A DNA stretch of 64,000 nucleotides from DAOPXV01 sp964551445 (GTDB lineage Bacteria; Muiribacteriota; UBA9980), in the NCBI GenBank assembly GCA_964551445.1, contig CAZKCG010000009.1, forward strand, positions 62,001 through 126,000, written 5' to 3'. A program made the translations under genes and the position numbers. The notes beneath the pieces were generated by a model. It was not told the origin of the DNA and made no database searches. It saw nothing but the letters and a program-made list of their open reading frames with translations. The first letter of the stretch is position 1. Every line of letters begins with the position of its first letter. Below are positions 60,571-64,000 of this stretch, piece by piece.

Positions 60571-62097
60571 CAATGAAGTGATAGTATAGATGGCTGATAC
60601 GACAGGCGAATTCTGCCATCCTGATTTTATGGCGACCGCTTTGACCATCGCCGAGGAAGTTAACGTTAAAATTCCGGAATAAACCATTCCATTCGATCCA
60701 GACGGGTCGGTTCCGTCCAGCGTGTATTTTATTATCGCGCCATCGGTCGCGCCCGATGAGATCGAAACTGCCATCGTGCCTTCGTAAGCTCCCGCCGCGG
60801 GAGTTATTACAGGAGGCGATACGGTGCTTTTTTCCGATGATATGAATGACAGGCTGCCGTCGGTTGTTTGAGTGACCGCCGCGCCCCGGTTTCCCGAATT
60901 GTCGAAATATTCCGCGATAGAGAAGGTTACGGGATTCGTATCGCCCGCGGCTATGACGCGCGAAGCTGTATAAGATCTTGTTCCGTTCATTTTCACCTGG
61001 GCTGATACCCCGATGATCTTCACCGCCGGTATCGAATAAAGGTCTTTGTTTGCCGTGAAGACGATCGAAACCGTATCGCCGTATCTTAAAACGGCCGGGC
61101 CGATCGTGACTGGCGCGAGAACCGGCGCGAGTCCCGTATCGATCTTTCCGGAAATGATGGAATTCATAGCAGCGTCGATCTTATTCGGATCGCTCTGGTT
61201 ATTTATGGTTTCGGCGTTGAGCGTCACCGTTGTTGAAAGTTTTTTGTCGCTGATGACCTTTTGGACCGCCGCGTTGGAATTTTTAATTATATTCAGGAAA
61301 GACTTTAACGTATCGGTGGTCGAGGCCGAGGTTCCTGGTTTTGAGGACGGTTCCAGCATTACGGCTTTAACGCTTTCGTCTATGTATTTTGAGACGGCGA
61401 TGGCGGCTATCGTTCTGACGGCTCCGGCGATCTCGGATACGAGGCCGGCGCCGCCCGCGTTAACTATCGCGGTGGTTTCAAAAAGGCTTTTTTTGACGCC
61501 GTGATCTTCGGTTATCGTAGCGCCGAAAGTCCCCTCGCCGCCTGGAATGATGACGATGGGGATATCGGGCACGGCTTTTTTTTCTATGATCAGAAGCGCC
61601 AGAGCGGTGGTGTTTTCGTCAACCTTCAACCCCTTCACGCTTATTTTTTCAACCGGTGGCGGAAGCTCCGATAAAAGCGGCGTTCTTCCCAGCAGGTTCC
61701 GGAAAATTATTCTGCCGGCCGATCTTTCTTTTATTATGATCATGGGATATTTCGGGGTTTCTGAAAGCGGAATGGACGATGAAAAGGAGGCGGCTGAAAG
61801 GGTCACCTTGCCGAGTTCTTCGTTGAGGTTGTCTTTGTTAACTATCCCGACCGAATAATCGGCGCCGTAAAATACCGCCCTGTCTATGCCAAGCCCGGGC
61901 GCCGCGGTGCTTACTTCTGATAAGCTGCCTGAAATTTCGAGCGTTTTAGATGAGGCGGTATTCGTTCCCGCCGTGGACGCGGTATCACTGCTTCCCCCGC
62001 TGCCGCAGCCCGCGGTCGTGATGAACATCAGGATAAAAATAATAAAGAAGATATTGGTATGATCTATGGATATTCTTTTCAACATAACAAAAAGCAC
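56830..62097 (-). CDS. Giant surface lipoprotein with 14 tandem ~88-residue repeats
   Basis: 1755 residues. Signal peptide with lipobox-like 'TTAGC' (Cys ~32) suggests lipid anchoring; a GTG at 62097 or the ATG at 62085 may be the start. After ~400 residues lies a chitobiase-C-like domain (~430-515, 'AIIKYTLDGTDPSGSNG'). Fourteen repeats fill the rest, each like 'DNsADTFDWTN.plft..sdYEY.kdNGa.Wt.Ct.KP.tGmsG.it.GWVKVR.kAn', with one Cys each. Odd- and even-numbered repeats alternate in type ('DDKfNTFDWT..KPvTGiSG' against 'DNsADTFDWT..KPQtGMSG'). Probably an extended adhesin or surface stalk; ligand unknown. It follows the serine hydrolase terminator and is 19 bp upstream of the ligase gene. 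Confidence 0.82.
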   Translation of the reverse strand: MLFVMLKRISIDHTNIFFIIFILMFITTAGCGSGGSSDTASTAGTNTASSKTLEISGSLSEVSTAAPGLGIDRAVFYGADYSVGIVNKDNLNEELGKVTLSAASFSSSIPLSETPKYPMIIIKERSAGRIIFRNLLGRTPLLSELPPPVEKISVKGLKVDENTTALALLIIEKKAVPDIPIVIIPGGEGTFGATITEDHGVKKSLFETTAIVNAGGAGLVSEIAGAVRTIAAIAVSKYIDESVKAVMLEPSSKPGTSASTTDTLKSFLNIIKNSNAAVQKVISDKKLSTTVTLNAETINNQSDPNKIDAAMNSIISGKIDTGLAPVLAPVTIGPAVLRYGDTVSIVFTANKDLYSIPAVKIIGVSAQVKMNGTRSYTASRVIAAGDTNPVTFSIAEYFDNSGNRGAAVTQTTDGSLSFISSEKSTVSPPVITPAAGAYEGTMAVSISSGATDGAIIKYTLDGTDPSGSNGMVYSGILTLTSSAMVKAVAIKSGWQNSPVVSAIYTITSLAPVAAAPVNPVTDDKFNAFDWTNNPLYTAPSNYEFSKNNGVSWTVCTVKPQTGMSGNITAGWVKVRVRAGISGAAYPASQPLSSLAAYTATPSAPANPVADNAADTFDWTNNPLFTSISDYEYTKNNGAGWTLCTVKPQSGFAGDITTGWVKVRVKANAAAGANEAAGMALASTSAFTVAFVPEPPDPTAPAAPTAGIIDDRTNTFDWTNTPLFTNISDYEYTKNNGAAWTLCTVKPQNGMSGNITAGWVKVRIKANAGGTEAAASVPLSSSSAYTAAPAAPTAPVTDNTTDTFDWTNNPLFTSISNYEYTKNNGAGWTLCTVKPQTGMSGNITAGWVKVRVIANAAGSGEAAGGVLSSAAPYTEAPAAPTAPVSDDKFNTFDWTNAAAFTSLSNYEFSKDNGVTWAICTAKPLTGMAGNITAGWVKVRVAANSWPGAPAGTALASAVAYLAEPAAPTDPIVDNSADTFDWTNTSLFTSVSDYEYSKDNGAAWTLCTVKPQTGMSGNISSGWVKVRVKANAAGTGEAAGAALASNAPYNIAPAAPTAPVSNDKLNTFDWTNTPYFTNVSDYEYSMTNGAAWTLCTTKPVTGLSGNITTGWVKVRIAANASALGLLSGSPLSSAAAYTAAPQAPMLPIVDNAADTFNWTNAPLFANTSDYEYSRDNGSTWTVCTFKPQAGMSGNITIGWVQVRVRANAAGTGEPAGSILSSNAPFNGIPAAPTAPLSNDKFNTFDWTFAASYTAAANYEYSKDNGATWTACTAKPVSGISGSVATGWVKVRTAPNALGFGESAGTALSSLASYTAFPAAPTDSMVDNSADTFDWTYTPLFLSADDYEYTRDNGAAWTVCSVKPQGGMSGNITAGWVKVRIRANAAGSGEAASPALVSVVQYNVTPAAPTVPVSDDKLNTFDWTLTPSYTTAANYEYSKDNGASWTVCASKPVTGISGDVTSGWVKVRTKVNALGFGEPPSAILSSLAPYTAFPAAPTDPVVDNIADTFNWTDNPLYTTVSNYEYTKNNGASWAVCTIKPQSGMSGNITAGWVKVRIKANAVGSGEAASPSLASLTLYNAAPAAPTAAVVNDRLNTFDWTNTPLFTNTSDYEYTKDNGASWAVCTVKPVTGISGNITAGLVQVRIIADARGFGEPASAALGSTSDYTDPPPAPSGPLTVDAMTNTFDWTNVPSYTAVADYEYTSDNGSSWTLCTIKPQNGLWGNITTGWVKVRVKADAGGTGETAGAPLSSTAGYTAP

Positions 62098-62230
62098 CGC
62101 CCATAATAATGTCAGCCAACGGCCGCTATTGCGCCAGATTAATAAATAAATATTACATTAATTGTCCTTAAATGTCAATTGTTTTATGGTGTTTGTCGTG
62201 CTTCACCGTCCCGCTTTTTCCCGGCAGCCC

Positions 62231-62264
62231 ATAAAAAAATCCCCGCCATTTATTTTGGCGGGGG
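62231..62264 (-). terminator. Terminator downstream of the serine hydrolase gene
   Basis: CCCCGCCA (62241-62248) pairs with TGGCGGGG (62256-62263), with an A-run at 62233-62239 that is a T-run on the minus strand. Confidence 0.85.
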
Positions 62265-62351
62265 AACTTTTTGAATATTCAATATTTTTTATCTGGAACA
62301 ACAGCTTGATCGAAATGTTAGATCAGAGCTTGCGAATACACGGCGCCGAAT

Positions 62352-64000
62352 TTATCTGGCCTCAATGTGAAACATATCTCCGGCGTTCCCGGCGCAGAAG
62401 ACGAAGCTTCCTTCCGGAGCGTAAATTTCGTTCGAATCGATTACGCTGTCGTATATCGCAGCCTCTCCGGCTATAACGACTATCCTGCCGCTCGCAGGTT
62501 TCCGGCATTTAAGTATCGCGCCTTTTTCGATCCGGAGCCATTCGTTGAGTCCTTCGGACCTTATAATTACTCTATTCATACCCGTTATCGCTTTTCCGGC
62601 TTTATCGGCAAGCGTATATAAATTGTTGCTTGAACTGATCCACGGCTCGCCGTTTTTATCGATCATGCTAATGGCCGCCTGGTCGCGGAACGCGGTGGCC
62701 GCGATGCTCGCGTGTTTCGGGCATTCGATCCTTTTAAGGCCGTCAAACATAGCGTAGCCCGGAAGTTCTTCGTAAACGGAAGAATTCACGAGTCCTATGC
62801 TGTTAACGAGCGTATGTGAGATCGCGTTTCTGATCAGCCATGTTTTTCCATTGATATCCGTCTCGAGTTTTTTCGGCTCTCTGATCTCCGCGACCTTCTG
62901 ATAAACCAGCGCGTCTGCGCCGTAATGAGGCATTTCGTGTATCGCTATATAGCTTTCACATCCATCCGCCGCAAAATACATTTTCTGCTTTTTTTCGTTA
63001 TGGTGAAAGTATCCGCCGTTATAAACCATCGAACTCATAGGCGCGGCATCCGATCCGGCAGCGGTTTCGGGGACGCCGACGGGGATGATATCGCAAGAAT
63101 TCTTTTCTTTGTCGAAACGGACCTTTACTACCTTGTTTCCGTTCATGTAGTATCCGGCATAGCTTAACAATTCTTCAGGTATCGCCTGCGCTTCGACCGG
63201 TTTAACGGCAGGCTTTTCTTCATGCGTTACAAGTTTTTTCTCTTCCAATATCGCATTGAGTATCTGGCGGGACATAGCTTCGAGGTTCGCGCCGCTTCCG
63301 GAGATCGAAAACATTACGGTGATACCGTATTTCGGGACCGTCTGGACGTAGGTGCTGTAGCAGCCGGTTCCGCCGCTTTTGGCGAGTACCTGTAATCCCT
63401 TTTTTTCGAAGTCGGGAAGGTTCGAATAATCCCATCCGAAGTCGCTGCATATCTGTGGCCCTTTCAATTTATCGGAAAATCCGGCTGGCTGCGTTCTTAA
63501 GATCTCAGCCAGCGAAGCTTCGGAGAGTATCCTTTTGCCGTAAGGCGAAAAACTGTTGGCGAAGATGGACATGTCCGTCGCGGTCGATGAAAGCCCGCCG
63601 GCGCCGTAGACCATGACGACCTCGCGCGGATGTTTCTTTCCCGTCCGCGGGTCGTAATATTCGGCGGTGTTTTTGTTTTGTATCTCGCCGACGCTCGCGC
63701 CCGTGTTCTTCATACCGAGCGGTTTGAAAACTCTTTCAGCGAGGAACTCAAGGAATTTTTTGCCCGAAGCTCTCTCGACGACGATCTCGGCGAGAGTGAA
63801 TCCGTCGTTGCAATAAATAGCCATGGCGCCGGGCTGGTGCTTCAAAAAAGAACCGGCCATCGTGTCGAGCAGGTATTTATGCATCTTATCGTCGGTTTCG
63901 TAACCGAAGTAAAATGTCGACCCGGGAAGTCCCGACGAGTGATTGAAGAGCATTCTGACGGTTATGTCCTTATAGCGCGGGTCCTTCATTTTAAATTCAG
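62352..64000 (-). CDS. Class C beta-lactamase-family serine hydrolase (5' partial) with C-terminal extension
   Basis: The frame runs open through the right edge of the window, so the N-terminus with the SxxK nucleophile motif is out of view; the ATG at 63989 is probably internal ('EFKMKDPRYKDITVRMLFNHSSGLPG' is mid-domain in this family). The second motif YxN is 'YCN' (59-61 of the visible part) and the third box is probably 'KSGGTGCYSTYV'. Residues ~275-545 are an additional beta-rich region beyond the usual domain. Such proteins are mostly esterases or DD-peptidase-like enzymes, exported. A terminator follows the stop. Confidence 0.82.
   Translation of the reverse strand, partial: EFKMKDPRYKDITVRMLFNHSSGLPGSTFYFGYETDDKMHKYLLDTMAGSFLKHQPGAMAIYCNDGFTLAEIVVERASGKKFLEFLAERVFKPLGMKNTGASVGEIQNKNTAEYYDPRTGKKHPREVVMVYGAGGLSSTATDMSIFANSFSPYGKRILSEASLAEILRTQPAGFSDKLKGPQICSDFGWDYSNLPDFEKKGLQVLAKSGGTGCYSTYVQTVPKYGITVMFSISGSGANLEAMSRQILNAILEEKKLVTHEEKPAVKPVEAQAIPEELLSYAGYYMNGNKVVKVRFDKEKNSCDIIPVGVPETAAGSDAAPMSSMVYNGGYFHHNEKKQKMYFAADGCESYIAIHEMPHYGADALVYQKVAEIREPKKLETDINGKTWLIRNAISHTLVNSIGLVNSSVYEELPGYAMFDGLKRIECPKHASIAATAFRDQAAISMIDKNGEPWISSSNNLYTLADKAGKAITGMNRVIIRSEGLNEWLRIEKGAILKCRKPASGRIVVIAGEAAIYDSVIDSNEIYAPEGSFVFCAGNAGDMFHIEAR

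Overview
The window is about 64 kb of gene-dense chromosome of moderate GC content, with AT-rich intergenic gaps. It comes from a Gram-negative-type (diderm) bacterium: there is a PilQ-like outer-membrane secretin, a lipoprotein signal peptide, two O-antigen-ligase/PglL-type membrane proteins and many exported proteins. CheY and CheX point to chemotaxis or twitching control. SpoT/RelA, GlgC, GlgX, bacterioferritin, a POT peptide transporter and QueE indicate a heterotroph that stores glycogen and uses peptides. Many products belong to poorly described families, which fits an uncultivated lineage, but the phylum cannot be fixed from the sequence alone. Promoters are classic sigma-70 type: TTGACA-17-TATAAT matches recur.

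Layout. 1-1.2 kb: end of an ABC-2 permease/CPBP protease fusion, cut by the window edge. 1.2-5.9 kb: minus-strand cluster with a membrane/beta-propeller protein, RidA, SurE, a small winged-helix protein and a basic putative DNA-binding protein whose Lys/Ala/Pro-rich front half lies in another frame across an 11-A run. 6-9 kb: NtrC-type regulator and its histidine kinase. 9.2-15.7 kb: MFS transporter with a leaderless promoter, Ste24-like M48 protease, GlgX, CheX, CheY, QueE. 15.8-23.3 kb (plus strand): UvrD/PcrA helicase split by an intein, SpoT/RelA, POT transporter. 23.3-27.5 kb: an intergenic repeat and a 1275-residue exported protein with SbsA-like Ig domains. 27.5-34.4 kb (minus): cupin, AspT-like transporter, O-antigen ligase with TPRs, secretin. 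34.6-39.8 kb: a helix-turn-helix/membrane protein, an RNase II-family enzyme and GlgC. 40-43 kb: a secreted HExxH protein and an alpha/beta hydrolase. 43.2-47.7 kb: bacterioferritin and a four-gene operon of uncharacterised membrane proteins, one with a DUF6754-like domain. 47.9-53.8 kb: a HEAT-TM-phosphodiester glycosidase fusion, a MITE-like element, a UbiD decarboxylase with a leaderless promoter and an internally duplicated exported protein. 53.9-64 kb (minus): a second O-antigen ligase, a 1755-residue lipoprotein with 14 alternating repeats, and a class C-type serine hydrolase cut by the window edge.

The most notable items are the split basic DNA-binding gene with a poly-A slippery site and downstream hairpin, the DUF6754 membrane operon, the intein in helicase motif III, the RNB enzyme with a substituted active-site aspartate, and the alternating 14-repeat surface lipoprotein. 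No tRNA, rRNA, CRISPR array, prophage or intact insertion sequence was seen.
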